64,000 nt of DNA, taken from contig NZ_BATR01000092.1 in the NCBI RefSeq assembly GCF_000739655.1, forward strand, positions 172,548-236,547, written 5' to 3'. Both the position numbers and the translations under genes were made by a program. The notes below the pieces were generated by a model that was given only the letters and a program-made list of their open reading frames with translations, made no database searches and had not been told where the DNA came from. Below, piece by piece: positions 8,279 to 16,552 of this stretch. Position 1 is the first letter of the stretch. The number at the start of each line of letters is the position of its first letter. The DNA comes from Verrucomicrobium sp. BvORR106. Lineage in GTDB: Bacteria; Verrucomicrobiota; Verrucomicrobiia; Verrucomicrobiales; Verrucomicrobiaceae.

Positions 8279-9163
8279 TTAGCGGCCGAGCATGCTTGAG
8301 AGGATGCCGGGTTGGGGCAGGTTGGCGGCGATCATCTTGAGATGCTCCACCACGTCGCGAACGGTTTCATCCAGGGTGGATGTGCCTGCCGTAACGCCGA
8401 CCTCCAAGCCGCGTGAGAACCAGGTGGCGTTGAGCTCTGATGGGTGCTCGATCTGGTGTGCGGTGCAGCCAAACTGCCTTGCGGCTTCCGTGAGCTGGCG
8501 GGTGTTGTTGCTGTTGCGGCCGCCCACCACGATGATCACAGTGCACCGGCGGCAGAGATCTTCCAAGGCGCTCTGACGTTGTTTCGTCGGGTGGCAAACG
8601 GTGTCCACAAAGCGAACTTCTGATTGAGGATGTTGCTGTTTCAGCGCTTCAACCAAGCGCAGCACCCGGAGCAGGGGTTGGGTGGTCTGGCTGATGACGC
8701 CGTAGCGGCGATGATGCGGCAGCTGGTCCAGGTCGCCTTCTTCCAGCACCACCCGGGCTTGAGGGAAATCGCCCACCAGCCCTCTAACTTCCACATGGGT
8801 GGATTGACCGATGACGACGGGAAAGTAGCCGCCCTCCACCAAGGTGGCCAGTGCGTCGTGAGCCTTGCGGACGAGTGGGCAGGTGGTGTCTGTGACCTGA
8901 TGGCCGGTTTGCTTCCAAGCTGAGCGGTCCCGGTCGGACGCCCCGTGGGCGGAGATGATGACCCCCTGGGTGGATGCGCTTCCGAGGCGGTCCAGCTCAC
9001 CTTGCTGGACGCCGAGGGTGCGCAGATGCGCATCCACCAAGGGATTGTGAACCAGCTGACCCAGCAGGGTGACGGGGCCGCGCTTGGCAGCGTCGTGGGT
9101 GGAGCGCAGGGCCTGGCGAACGCCGAAGCACATGCCGTGATGTTTGGCCAAGGTGATATTCAT
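8279..9163 (-). CDS. ispH: 4-hydroxy-3-methylbut-2-enyl diphosphate reductase
   Basis: The last enzyme of the MEP isoprenoid pathway, reducing HMBPP to IPP and DMAPP with an iron-sulfur cluster. The three cluster cysteines are present: C12 in HHGMCFGV, one in DTTCPLVRKAH and one in DTVCHPTKQRQ. The substrate-binding residues are also retained: VHNPLV, SAHG, STHVEVRG and SQTTQ. Some segments differ from the usual form (HPTKQRQ for the common ATNNRQ type, HVEV for HPEV), which may mark a distinct lineage. Start 9163 places the Met just before NITLAKHHGMCFGV; the longer frame to 9199 would read through a palindromic operator candidate. Confidence 0.93.
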   Translation of the reverse strand: MNITLAKHHGMCFGVRQALRSTHDAAKRGPVTLLGQLVHNPLVDAHLRTLGVQQGELDRLGSASTQGVIISAHGASDRDRSAWKQTGHQVTDTTCPLVRKAHDALATLVEGGYFPVVIGQSTHVEVRGLVGDFPQARVVLEEGDLDQLPHHRRYGVISQTTQPLLRVLRLVEALKQQHPQSEVRFVDTVCHPTKQRQSALEDLCRRCTVIIVVGGRNSNNTRQLTEAARQFGCTAHQIEHPSELNATWFSRGLEVGVTAGTSTLDETVRDVVEHLKMIAANLPQPGILSSMLGR

Positions 9164-9185
9164 ATGGCAGAGGGTGGGGTATTTT

Positions 9186-9202
9186 ACTTTGTGGCGCAAA
9201 GT
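9186..9202. promoter_or_regulatory. Operator candidate upstream of ispH
   Basis: The inverted repeat ACTTTGT-GGC-GCAAAGT lies 23 bases upstream of the ispH start. It matches a better palindrome, ACTTTGT-ATC-ACAAAGT, in front of the membrane protein/regulator pair at 10239. Two copies of one 17-base pattern around a small regulator gene suggest that the regulator binds both. Confidence 0.6.
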
Positions 9203-9218
9203 TAGTGGGCAAAAAAAC

Positions 9219-9527
9219 TCACGAGGGACGGGATTGCTTCACGATGGCTTCCAGCACCTTGAGGTAGGCGTTGAAAGCGCTTTTCCCTGCGCCGGAGATC
9301 TCGTAGCTGGTGCAGGGGCGTGAGCTGTCCGCAGCGGTGGTCTTAAGTTCGCGGACGTAGCCCTCCTTCGTCAGGGTCCGCAGATGAGAGATGAGGTTGC
9401 CGTCGCTCATGCCGAGTTCAGATTTGAGGTCCTGGAATGCCCGTGGGCTGCGGGCAGCGAGCACAGTCATGATGGCGAGCCGCCCTTTTTCATGGATGAC
9501 GCGGTCGAGCTGGGAGAAGTCGATCAT
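9219..9527 (-). CDS. Winged-helix transcriptional regulator (MarR/ArsR-like, HTH_34 type)
   Basis: A 102-residue winged-helix protein. Residues 10-75 carry the DNA-binding fold: HEKGRLAIMTVLAARSPRAFQDLKSELGMSDGNLISHLRTLTKEGYV, with GMSDGNLISHL as the recognition helix region and a basic wing after it. Proteins of this kind are usually one-domain dimers, often encoded next to a membrane protein. Here the partner is 28 bases upstream on the same strand, so the two form an operon. ACTTTG/CAAAGT palindromes in front of that operon and of ispH are probable targets. Confidence 0.8.
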   Translation of the reverse strand: MIDFSQLDRVIHEKGRLAIMTVLAARSPRAFQDLKSELGMSDGNLISHLRTLTKEGYVRELKTTAADSSRPCTSYEISGAGKSAFNAYLKVLEAIVKQSRPS

Positions 9528-9555
9528 TATTCCGTGGCGGGCGGCGGGCTGAAGC

Positions 9556-10233
9556 TCAGACGAGCGGGCCGGTGGCGGTGGACGACTTCAGGAAGACGGC
9601 CACGGCATAGATGACATGAAACAGACCGAACGTCAGCCCCAGAAATGCGGAAGCGACCGCGCCATTCCAGATGGCCAGGCCCGGGCCGCCGAACGCGAAC
9701 CAGAGAACGGTAAGAACCTGCCCCGTGATAAGAAAGGCCCGGGCCAGATGGATGATGGAGCGCGGGGCAAAGCTGACGGTGCCCTGAAGGGCGAGCCCGT
9801 AGCAGAGAATCCAAACTAGCGCCGCCAGCTCGATCTGCCTGACATACACGATAAGACAGATGCCAAGAACGCCTCCCGTCAGAAGAGGAGGCACGACAGC
9901 CCGCAGAGCCATCTTCAATCCATCGGTGACGACCGGTTCGCCCTTGTCGCTGGATTCCCGCATCAGAAGAAACAGGTTGATGACGCTGGCCAGGACGAGA
10001 AGCGCCAGCCACACCACGAGAAAGCGGGTGCCACGAAAACCGGGATCCCCGCCGGTAACCGCTTCCCGCAGGTACTCTTGCCAGATGCCATAGCCGCTGA
10101 CCAGGAGGGCGAGAGTGCCACCAACCAAGGCAGCGGGGGCGGAGACGGCCCGGTAGATGTGGGAGCGCTCCATCAGGGTCCGGATGATCCGGAGATGTTC
10201 CAAGGCGGTGTCATGGGGAGACGCGGAGGCCAT
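9556..10233 (-). CDS. Multi-pass membrane protein paired with regulator
   Basis: About 225 residues with six or so hydrophobic segments (near 35-52, 75-95, 115-135, 140-160, 170-190 and 195-215) and a soluble N-terminus (MASASPHDTALEHLRIIRTLMERS). I know no biochemical function for it. Start 10233 was chosen because the palindromic operator candidate lies immediately upstream and the longer frame would translate through it. It heads an operon with the winged-helix regulator, so it may sense a membrane signal or be the main regulated target. Confidence 0.65.
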   Translation of the reverse strand: MASASPHDTALEHLRIIRTLMERSHIYRAVSAPAALVGGTLALLVSGYGIWQEYLREAVTGGDPGFRGTRFLVVWLALLVLASVINLFLLMRESSDKGEPVVTDGLKMALRAVVPPLLTGGVLGICLIVYVRQIELAALVWILCYGLALQGTVSFAPRSIIHLARAFLITGQVLTVLWFAFGGPGLAIWNGAVASAFLGLTFGLFHVIYAVAVFLKSSTATGPLV

Positions 10234-10238
10234 GGGTT

Positions 10239-10257
10239 CACTTTGTATCACAAAGTG
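10239..10257. promoter_or_regulatory. Palindromic operator candidate of the membrane protein/regulator operon
   Basis: CACTTTGT-ATC-ACAAAGTG is a perfect palindrome with 8-base arms and a 3-base centre. It ends 6 bases before the start codon of the membrane protein gene. The same pattern recurs in front of ispH, with one arm position changed. The location suits autorepression by the winged-helix regulator. Confidence 0.65.
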
Positions 10258-10423
10258 TGATGGGGGTGCAAACGGATTTTGGTATTTTCCATTCTGGCGA
10301 AACTCAGTCGCCCAGGCGTCTAGCGTGCCAGATCCGTGGAAACCCGGCAACACTGTGCCTCCCGTGAAGGGGTAGGCGCTGGGCGGGAAGCGCCTGCCTG
10401 ATGTGTTTGATTGCGATGATGGT

Positions 10424-10524
10424 CTACCGCTCCGCAGTGGAGTTTCTGACCTACGTGTTCCATGGGTTTCACTCGCTACGCTCGTTGCACCACATGGCTA
10501 TTCATGGTGAACCCCTCCGGGTTC
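10424..10524. repeat. Partial dispersed copy of the nested palindromic repeat
   Basis: This contains CTACCGCTCCGC followed by CTCGCTACGCTCG, TATTCATGGTGAACC and the closing hairpin GAACCCC-TCC-GGGTTC, so it is the right half of the element at 3520-4096. It lies between the membrane protein operon and deoC, in a 357-base stretch with no gene. The open frame across it (10401-10736) is not credible as a protein. Confidence 0.7.
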
Positions 10525-10590
10525 GAATCCATGAGGGGAGCTTATCAGAGCGAGGAATACGGAGGGTGAAAACAAGCAGAGGACGGCTGC

Positions 10591-11385
10591 TCAATACCCA
10601 CCTGCGCCGAGCACGCCGGCGGTGGGGATGGGAGCGACGCCAGCCCGTTCGGACTTCTCGCGGCGGCGGTACTCGTCCAGCATCGCCTTGGTGGCGGAGG
10701 CTCCGCAGCGGGTCGCTCCGAGGTCGCGCACTTTGATGAGTGCATCCAGGTCGCGAACGCCACCGGCTGCTTTCACCTGGACCTTGTCGGAGACGCTCGC
10801 GCGCATCAGTTCCAGGTCGTGCTCGGTAGCTCCGCAATAGTTGTATCCACCGCCGGGTTGTTTTACGAACCCGAAGCCTGAGGAGGTCTTCACCCAGTCG
10901 GCCCCGGCGTTTTCTGAGAGCTGGCAGAGCTTGGTGATCAACTGATCTCTGGAGAGCCCGGCTCCGCCTGTGCGAAGGTAGTCAGTTTCCAGAATGACTT
11001 TTACTTTGGCACCGTGCTGATGGGCCGTGTCACAGATGGTGCGGATTTCCTGCTCCACCTCATCCCAGGCACCGCCAATCGCCTTGCCGGGGTTGATGAC
11101 CATGTCGATCTCTACAGCACCGTCACGGCAGGCGAGCTCCGTCTCATAGCGCTTGGCCTCAGTTTGGCTGTTGCCATGGGGAAACCCGACGACCGTACCC
11201 ACCTTCACCGCAGTCCCCGCCAGCCAGGTGGCGGCCTGTTTCACGGCGTGAGGTTTGATGCAGACGGAAGCCACCTGATACTCTGCGGCGAGCTTGCAAC
11301 CCGCCTCCAGCTCTGCGTCTGTGAGCGTCGGATGGAGCAGGGAGTGATCGATCATCCCGGCGAGATCTTCGTAGCAGTACTTCAT
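10591..11385 (-). CDS. deoC: Deoxyribose-phosphate aldolase
   Basis: It cleaves 2-deoxyribose-5-phosphate to acetaldehyde and glyceraldehyde-3-phosphate in deoxynucleoside salvage. Class I aldolase signatures are present over 264 residues: EIDMVINPG (D94), VKVILET, the Schiff-base lysine K166 in DWVKTSSGFG, and VKAAGGVRD with the second catalytic lysine. An insertion near 176-185 (KQPGGGYNYCGAT) and a Gly/Ala/Pro-rich C-terminal tail are slightly unusual. No other deo genes are adjacent. Confidence 0.95.
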   Translation of the reverse strand: MKYCYEDLAGMIDHSLLHPTLTDAELEAGCKLAAEYQVASVCIKPHAVKQAATWLAGTAVKVGTVVGFPHGNSQTEAKRYETELACRDGAVEIDMVINPGKAIGGAWDEVEQEIRTICDTAHQHGAKVKVILETDYLRTGGAGLSRDQLITKLCQLSENAGADWVKTSSGFGFVKQPGGGYNYCGATEHDLELMRASVSDKVQVKAAGGVRDLDALIKVRDLGATRCGASATKAMLDEYRRREKSERAGVAPIPTAGVLGAGGY

Positions 11386-11604
11386 GGCAAAAAGTGTTGG
11401 AGGCTGCGGACAAACTTGGGGGCCAGGGCGGAGCGGGGCGATACCTAGGGTGGCAATAGGTGGGGGTCAAGGTGGTTTCGTGAGGGAGTCGTACAACCCA
11501 CAAAAGGGGGGGAGGCCCCAGAGCCGCTGCTTTGCGGTTGTCAAACGGAGCGGCGCGGCTATAGCATCGCGCCCCATTCCGCCAGACAGCAGTTTTTCTC
11601 CCAC

Positions 11605-12609
11605 ATGGTCATTCGTAAAAAAGCACACGCGCGTGCCGGCTTGGTCGGCAATCCCTCCGACGGATATTTTGGGAAGACCATCTCCTTTGTGATCCGGAAC
11701 TACGAGGCGGAAATTGTCTTGTTTGAGACGCCGGAACTGACGATTGAACCGAGCGAGCGGGACCACTCGGTGTTTCCCAGCATTGGTCAGCTGGCACGGG
11801 ACGTGGCCCAGTTTGGATACTACGGTGGCATTCGCCTGCTGAAGGCGACGGTGAAGCGGTTCCACGACTACTGCACGAAGGAAGGGATCGCCCTGCATGA
11901 CCGCAACTTCACCCTGCGCTACCGGAGCAACATCCCGCCGCAGGTGGGCATGGCGGGGAGCAGTGCCATCATCTGCGCCTGCTTGCGTGCCCTGATGGAG
12001 TTTTACGAGGTGGAGGACCAGATCCCGAAGCACATCCAGCCCAATTTGGTGCTGAGTGTGGAGAATGATGAACTGGGGATCCCCGCCGGGCTTCAGGATC
12101 GCGTGATCCAGGTCTATGAGGGGGTGGTCTTCATGGACTTCAACCGCGGCCACATGGAAACGTCCGGACACGGCATCTACGAGGAGCTGGATCCCGCCCT
12201 CCTGCCCAATGTGTATGTGGCCTATACGAAGCGCCTGAGTGAAGGCACGGAGGTGTTCCACAACGACATCCGCAGCCGCTGGAACCGGGGGGAGCGTGAC
12301 GTCGTGTCTGCCATGTACCAGTGGGCAAATCTGGCGGAGCGTGTGAAGGAGATGCTGCTCGCCGGAAGGGGGCGCGAGATCGGACCGCTCCTCAATGAGA
12401 ACTTCGACCTGCGCCGCCGGCTTTACAAGATCAGCCCGGGAAACCTGGAGATGGTGGACATTGCCCGCGATGTGGGGGCCAGTGCCAAGTTCACCGGCAG
12501 CGGCGGGGCGATCGTGGGTACCTATGAAGACGATGCCATGTTTGGCACGCTGGTGGAGGCCTTCCGCAACCGGGATATCGAGGTGATCAGGCCGCAAATC
12601 CTCCCCTGA
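11605..12609 (+). CDS. GHMP kinase of the plant glucuronokinase type
   Basis: The protein has 334 residues. GHMP motif 1 is ARAGLVGNPSDGYFGKTIS (residues 9-27), motif 2 is PPQVGMAGSSAI (111-122) and motif 3 is AKFTGSGGAIVGTY near the C-terminus. These and GIPAGLQDRVIQVYEG, VFMDFNRGHM and the GHGIYE segment match, as I recall them, Arabidopsis glucuronokinase, which converts glucuronate to glucuronate-1-phosphate. Other GHMP kinases (mevalonate, galacto-, heptokinases) lack the GNPSDGYFGKTIS form. galU follows 43 bases downstream on the same strand and could supply the uridylyl step to UDP-glucuronate. The kinase class is secure; the substrate is inferred. Confidence 0.8.
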   Translation: MVIRKKAHARAGLVGNPSDGYFGKTISFVIRNYEAEIVLFETPELTIEPSERDHSVFPSIGQLARDVAQFGYYGGIRLLKATVKRFHDYCTKEGIALHDRNFTLRYRSNIPPQVGMAGSSAIICACLRALMEFYEVEDQIPKHIQPNLVLSVENDELGIPAGLQDRVIQVYEGVVFMDFNRGHMETSGHGIYEELDPALLPNVYVAYTKRLSEGTEVFHNDIRSRWNRGERDVVSAMYQWANLAERVKEMLLAGRGREIGPLLNENFDLRRRLYKISPGNLEMVDIARDVGASAKFTGSGGAIVGTYEDDAMFGTLVEAFRNRDIEVIRPQILP

Positions 12610-12652
12610 TCCCAGAACCCTTCACTTCACGCCCGACAGACTTCGATTCAAC

Positions 12653-13534
12653 ATGATTGCCAAAGTTCGCAAAGCCGTGATCCCGGCCGCTGGGTTCGGA
12701 ACCCGTTTCCTTCCCATCTCCAAAGCGGTGCCCAAGGAGATGCTGCCTGTGGTGGACAAGCCGGTCATTCAGTACGTGGTGGAGGAAGCCGTGGCCAGCG
12801 GCATCACCGACATCCTGCTGATCATCAGCCGCGGCAAGCGGTCCATTGAGGAGCACTTCATCGCGAATCCGGAACTGGAAACCGATCTGGAGGCAAAGGG
12901 CCGCCATGAGACGCTTGCTGAACTGCGTCACCTGCAGTCCCTGGCCAGAATTCACTACGTGTTTCAGCCCAAGATGGGTGGTCTGGGGGATGCCGTGCGC
13001 TGCGCTCGCGAGCACGTGGGGGATGAGCCCTTTGCCGTGCTGTTGGGGGACGCGCTGGTCTCACCCACAGATGGCGCCAAGCCGGTGCTGCGCCAGTTGC
13101 TGGATGTGCATGAGCGCCATGGTGGCTCCACGGTGGCCCTCGAAGAAGTCCCTGCGGAGAAAGTGAGCCGATATGGCATTCTGGGCGGGGCAGAAGTCGA
13201 GCCCGGCGTCTTCAAGGCGGATAAGTTTGTGGAGAAGCCCAGTGTGGCTGAGGCTCCCTCGCGTCTGGCGGTGTCTGCGCGTTACATCCTGTCCCCCTCG
13301 ATCTTTGCCCAACTGGATCAAACCCCGACTGGGAAAGGTGGGGAACTCCAGCTGACTGACGCCATGGCGGCGCTGATGCAGCGGGAGGCTCTCTATGGCG
13401 TGCGCTATCAAGGCCGGCGTCATGACATCGGCAACAAACTCGATTTTGTGAAGGCCAATCTCTGGTGGGGGCTCCAGCGGGAAGACATGCGCGACGAGCT
13501 GAAACGGTACCTGGCTGGCTTGCTCGAACAATAG
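12653..13534 (+). CDS. galU: UTP-glucose-1-phosphate uridylyltransferase family
   Basis: A nucleotidyltransferase of 293 residues with the GalU signatures: AVIPAAGFGTRFLPISKAVPKEMLPVVDKPVIQYVVEEA, then VFQPKMGGLGDAV, FAVLLGDALV, FVEKPS and GKGGELQLTDAMAAL. The usual reaction is glucose-1-P plus UTP to UDP-glucose. Where many GalU proteins have GLGHAV this one has GLGDAV, and the LLGD loop replaces LLPD; both variants exist in the family. Directly behind the glucuronokinase-like gene, it may accept glucuronate-1-phosphate, but that is inference. Confidence 0.9.
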   Translation: MIAKVRKAVIPAAGFGTRFLPISKAVPKEMLPVVDKPVIQYVVEEAVASGITDILLIISRGKRSIEEHFIANPELETDLEAKGRHETLAELRHLQSLARIHYVFQPKMGGLGDAVRCAREHVGDEPFAVLLGDALVSPTDGAKPVLRQLLDVHERHGGSTVALEEVPAEKVSRYGILGGAEVEPGVFKADKFVEKPSVAEAPSRLAVSARYILSPSIFAQLDQTPTGKGGELQLTDAMAALMQREALYGVRYQGRRHDIGNKLDFVKANLWWGLQREDMRDELKRYLAGLLEQ

Positions 13535-13606
13535 GGAGAGGGCGGCCTTTCGCCGCACCCCTTTTCACTTGCGGCTGACTGTCGTGCTGGCCAACATGCG
13601 CGCCAC

Positions 13607-14551
13607 ATGAGTGATCGCATCAAAGTTGGAGTCGCCGGAGTCGGCGCCATGGGAAAGAACCATGCCCGAGTGCTGGCGAGCCTGCCGAACGCGCATTTGA
13701 CTGCGATCTTTGATCTGGACCGGGCTCGTGCTGAGGAGCTGGCTGCCCTCTATGGTGCCAAGGCGGTGACGACTCTGGAGGATCTGGCCGCTGAGGTGGA
13801 TGCGGCCGCGGTGGCGGTGCCGACGATCGCCCACCGCCAGGTGGCTGGCTTCCTGCTGGAACAGGGGAAGCACGTCCTGGTGGAGAAGCCGCTGAGTGAG
13901 TCCCTCACCGAGGCGCAGGAACTGGTGGCACTGGCTGATGCGAAGGGCCTGGTGCTGCAGGTGGGGCACATCGAACGTTTTAACCCGGTCATGAAGCAGC
14001 TGGAGAGCCGGATGCAACAGCCGCGCTTCATTGAGGCGACCCGGCTTTCCCCCTTCCCCAACCGCAGCATGGACATCGGCGTGGTGCTGGATGTGATGAT
14101 CCATGACCTGGAGATCATCCTGCACCTCGTGCGCTCTCCGGTGGTGAGTGTGGATGCGGTGGGGGTGCCGGTGCTGACCCGGCGCGAGGACATCGCCAAC
14201 GCACGGTTGCGCTTCGCCAACGGCTGTGTGGCGAACGTTACCTCCAGTCGCGTGAGCGACAAGAAGATGCGCAAGATTCAGGTCTTCCACGGGGAAGGCT
14301 ACATCTCGCTCGACTATCAAGAGCAGTCCGGACACATGTATCGCCGTGACGGAATGAGCATCGCCCGTGAAGATGTGCCGGTGGAAAAGGATGAGCCCCT
14401 CAAGCTGGAGCTGGCCGCCTTTGTGGACTGCGCCCGGAAGGGGGCAACGCCGTTGGTGAGCGGTCAGCAAGGGACGGAGGCGTTGAAGCTGGCGATCCTG
14501 ATCACGGAGGCCATTGAGAAGAACGCACCGGTCCAGCTGCCATTGTCATGA
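13607..14551 (+). CDS. Gfo/Idh/MocA oxidoreductase linked to lipid A synthesis
   Basis: An NAD(P)-dependent oxidoreductase of 314 residues. It has a Rossmann domain (VGVAGVGAMGKNHARVL), the EKPLSES motif with the family lysine, and QVGHIERFNPV followed by the C-terminal alpha/beta domain (IHDLEIILHLV). It overlaps lpxB by four bases (ATGA), so the two are translationally coupled. Oxidoreductases of this shape beside lpxB include GnnA, which oxidises UDP-GlcNAc at C3 for 3-amino lipid A. The matching aminotransferase GnnB is not nearby, so that function is only a possibility. Confidence 0.85.
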   Translation: MSDRIKVGVAGVGAMGKNHARVLASLPNAHLTAIFDLDRARAEELAALYGAKAVTTLEDLAAEVDAAAVAVPTIAHRQVAGFLLEQGKHVLVEKPLSESLTEAQELVALADAKGLVLQVGHIERFNPVMKQLESRMQQPRFIEATRLSPFPNRSMDIGVVLDVMIHDLEIILHLVRSPVVSVDAVGVPVLTRREDIANARLRFANGCVANVTSSRVSDKKMRKIQVFHGEGYISLDYQEQSGHMYRRDGMSIAREDVPVEKDEPLKLELAAFVDCARKGATPLVSGQQGTEALKLAILITEAIEKNAPVQLPLS

Positions 14552-15696
14552 GGAAGCTGTTTCTCCTGGCGGGCGAGATCAGCGGGGATACGCACGGCTC
14601 CGGGCTGATGCGCAGTCTCCTCGAACTCGCGGGCGGGGAAGAGGTGCGGTTTTATGGCTATGGCGGCCCCCTGATGAAGGAGGTGGGCGGTGAAGCCATG
14701 CTCGACTGGGTGGAGGACGCCGGGGTGGTGGGCCTCTGGGAGGTCCTCAAGGTTTATGGCTGGTTCAAACAGAAGATGGCCGACGCCCTGGCCATCGTGG
14801 CCAGTGAGAAGCCAGACGCGGTGATCCTGGTGGACTACCCCGGGTTTAACCTGCGGCTGGCAAAGTCTCTGCGCGAGGCTGGCTATGACCGCCCCATCAT
14901 CTACTACATCAGCCCGCAGGTGTGGGCCTGGAAGAAGGGCCGCGTGAAGACGATGGCGCAGCTGCTGGATCTGATGATCTGCATCTTCCCCTTCGAGAAG
15001 GAGCTCTATGAAAAGAGCGGTCTCAAGACGGAGTTTGCCGGACACCCCATGGTGGACCGCGTCAAGTCGCTGACCAAAAACATCTCGCGGCAGCCGGATC
15101 TCGTAGGGTTCTTTCCTGGAAGCCGTGCCAATGAGGTGCGGCGGCTTTTTCCGACGCTCATCGAAACGGCCCGCCTTTTGCAGTCCAAGCGGCCCGGGGC
15201 GCGGTTCGTGGTGAGTGCGGCCAATGCTCGGCTGGCAGGCCTCATGGAGGAGCTGGCGGATGCGGCAGGTTTCCCTGAAGCGAAGGGATGGATCGAGATC
15301 GGCACGGTGTATGACCTCATGCAGCAGGTTCAGGTGGGGGTGGTGGCCAGCGGCACTGCCACCCTGGAGTCTGCCTGTTTCGGCATGCCTTACATCCTGG
15401 TGTACCAAGTCAATCCGCTGACCTACGTCGTGGGCAGGGCGGTGATGCGTATCAAGTTCCTGGGGATCGTGAACATCTTGGCGGGACGCCAGGTGGTGCA
15501 GGAGATGGTCCAGGGCGATTTCCGACCGGAGCCCCTGGCGTCCGGCGTGCTGGAACTCATGGACGAGGGGGCTGCCCGGAGCCGGCTGCTCCAGGATCTA
15601 CGCGAAACCGTGGACAGACTGGGGGAGGGTGGTGCTTACCAAAGGGCAGCGAAGGCCGTATGGGAGCAGGTGGCGCATGCCAAAGTTGAAGCGTAA
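14548..15696 (+). CDS. lpxB: Lipid-A-disaccharide synthase
   Basis: A GT19 glycosyltransferase that joins UDP-diacylglucosamine to lipid X to make the tetra-acyl disaccharide of lipid A, at the inner face of the inner membrane. Family signatures over 382 residues: LLAGEISGDTHGSGLM at the N-terminus, GYGGPLM, PDAVILVDYPGFNLRLA, YYISPQVWAWKKGR, FPFEKELY, FAGHPMVD, FFPGSRANEV and ASGTATLESA. Its presence shows that the organism makes LPS. It follows the Gfo/Idh/MocA gene with a 4-base overlap. Confidence 0.96.
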   Translation: MRKLFLLAGEISGDTHGSGLMRSLLELAGGEEVRFYGYGGPLMKEVGGEAMLDWVEDAGVVGLWEVLKVYGWFKQKMADALAIVASEKPDAVILVDYPGFNLRLAKSLREAGYDRPIIYYISPQVWAWKKGRVKTMAQLLDLMICIFPFEKELYEKSGLKTEFAGHPMVDRVKSLTKNISRQPDLVGFFPGSRANEVRRLFPTLIETARLLQSKRPGARFVVSAANARLAGLMEELADAAGFPEAKGWIEIGTVYDLMQQVQVGVVASGTATLESACFGMPYILVYQVNPLTYVVGRAVMRIKFLGIVNILAGRQVVQEMVQGDFRPEPLASGVLELMDEGAARSRLLQDLRETVDRLGEGGAYQRAAKAVWEQVAHAKVEA

Positions 15697-15728
15697 GATA
15701 AGAGCGTCCGCAGTGAGCCTCAGCGACC

Positions 15729-16517
15729 ATGAATCAGCAAGAACCAGATCCCGCCTCTCAGATCACTCCTTCCGGCCGCATTGTGCGCCTCTTTGTCGGC
15801 GGCTTGCCCTGGGGGCTGGTGTTGATGGGGGCCTTGTCGTTTGTCTTTTACTTCAACAAGAAGAACAAGCCTGACGTACAGCCCTCACAGTTTGCGGCCA
15901 TTCTCCGGCGTGAGTTGAACACGTCCGATTTTGAGAGGTATCAACGCATCCTGGGCCGGGATCTCGGGGAGCGCTCGCTTCGTCATGTCGAGAACTTGGA
16001 CGCGGCAGCGGCCTTCATGGAGTCCACCATGGGGCCGGACAACATGGGGCACGGCGTCATCCGGCAGGAGTTCACCGCAGGTGACAAGGCTCTGGAAAAC
16101 ATCATGGTTCCCCTGATGGGCAAGGCCAAGGCGGATGAGGCCGTACTGGTGCTGGCTCCGCTGGACACCACCGAAGCCAACGCACCGGATGAAGCGGCCC
16201 CACCCGCCGCCCTGCTGGGCATTGCCCACAGTTTTGCCGGAGATCCTCAGCCACGCACCATCGTGTTTCTGGCTGCCCCCAACGGCCTTGCCCCCCGTGA
16301 TGACGCCAACGGCTGCTGGCAGGCCGCGCAGCACGTGCTGATCAACGACCTGAAATTCACGCGCATCCTAGCGCTGAACTCAGGCGGGGTGCCGGAGCCG
16401 TTCCGCCTCCCGGAGATCTGGAAGGACGTGCCCTATACGAAGCTCACAGTGACGACGAAAACCACCCTCGCAGAGCTGAAGGAGATGGCCGCCGACATCC
16501 GGAAGGCGGCCCAGTAG
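15729..16517 (+). CDS. Membrane-anchored protein of unknown function
   Basis: 262 residues: a short cytoplasmic N-terminus, one transmembrane segment at about 20-42 (LFVGGLPWGLVLMGALSFVFYF), then a mainly extracytoplasmic domain. FLAAPNG and ILALNSGG faintly recall the strand order of M28-type peptidase or hydrolase folds, but no metal ligands are evident. I do not recognise the family. The gene starts 32 bases after lpxB on the same strand, so it may be the last gene of that operon and act at the envelope. Confidence 0.6.
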   Translation: MNQQEPDPASQITPSGRIVRLFVGGLPWGLVLMGALSFVFYFNKKNKPDVQPSQFAAILRRELNTSDFERYQRILGRDLGERSLRHVENLDAAAAFMESTMGPDNMGHGVIRQEFTAGDKALENIMVPLMGKAKADEAVLVLAPLDTTEANAPDEAAPPAALLGIAHSFAGDPQPRTIVFLAAPNGLAPRDDANGCWQAAQHVLINDLKFTRILALNSGGVPEPFRLPEIWKDVPYTKLTVTTKTTLAELKEMAADIRKAAQ

Positions 16518-16552
16518 CAGGAGAAGAAAGGACGCGGAGGAGTTCGTGGAAC

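Noticed and set aside
10401..10736. 111-codon plus-strand frame
   Set aside because: It runs through the part-copy of the repeat into the antisense of deoC.
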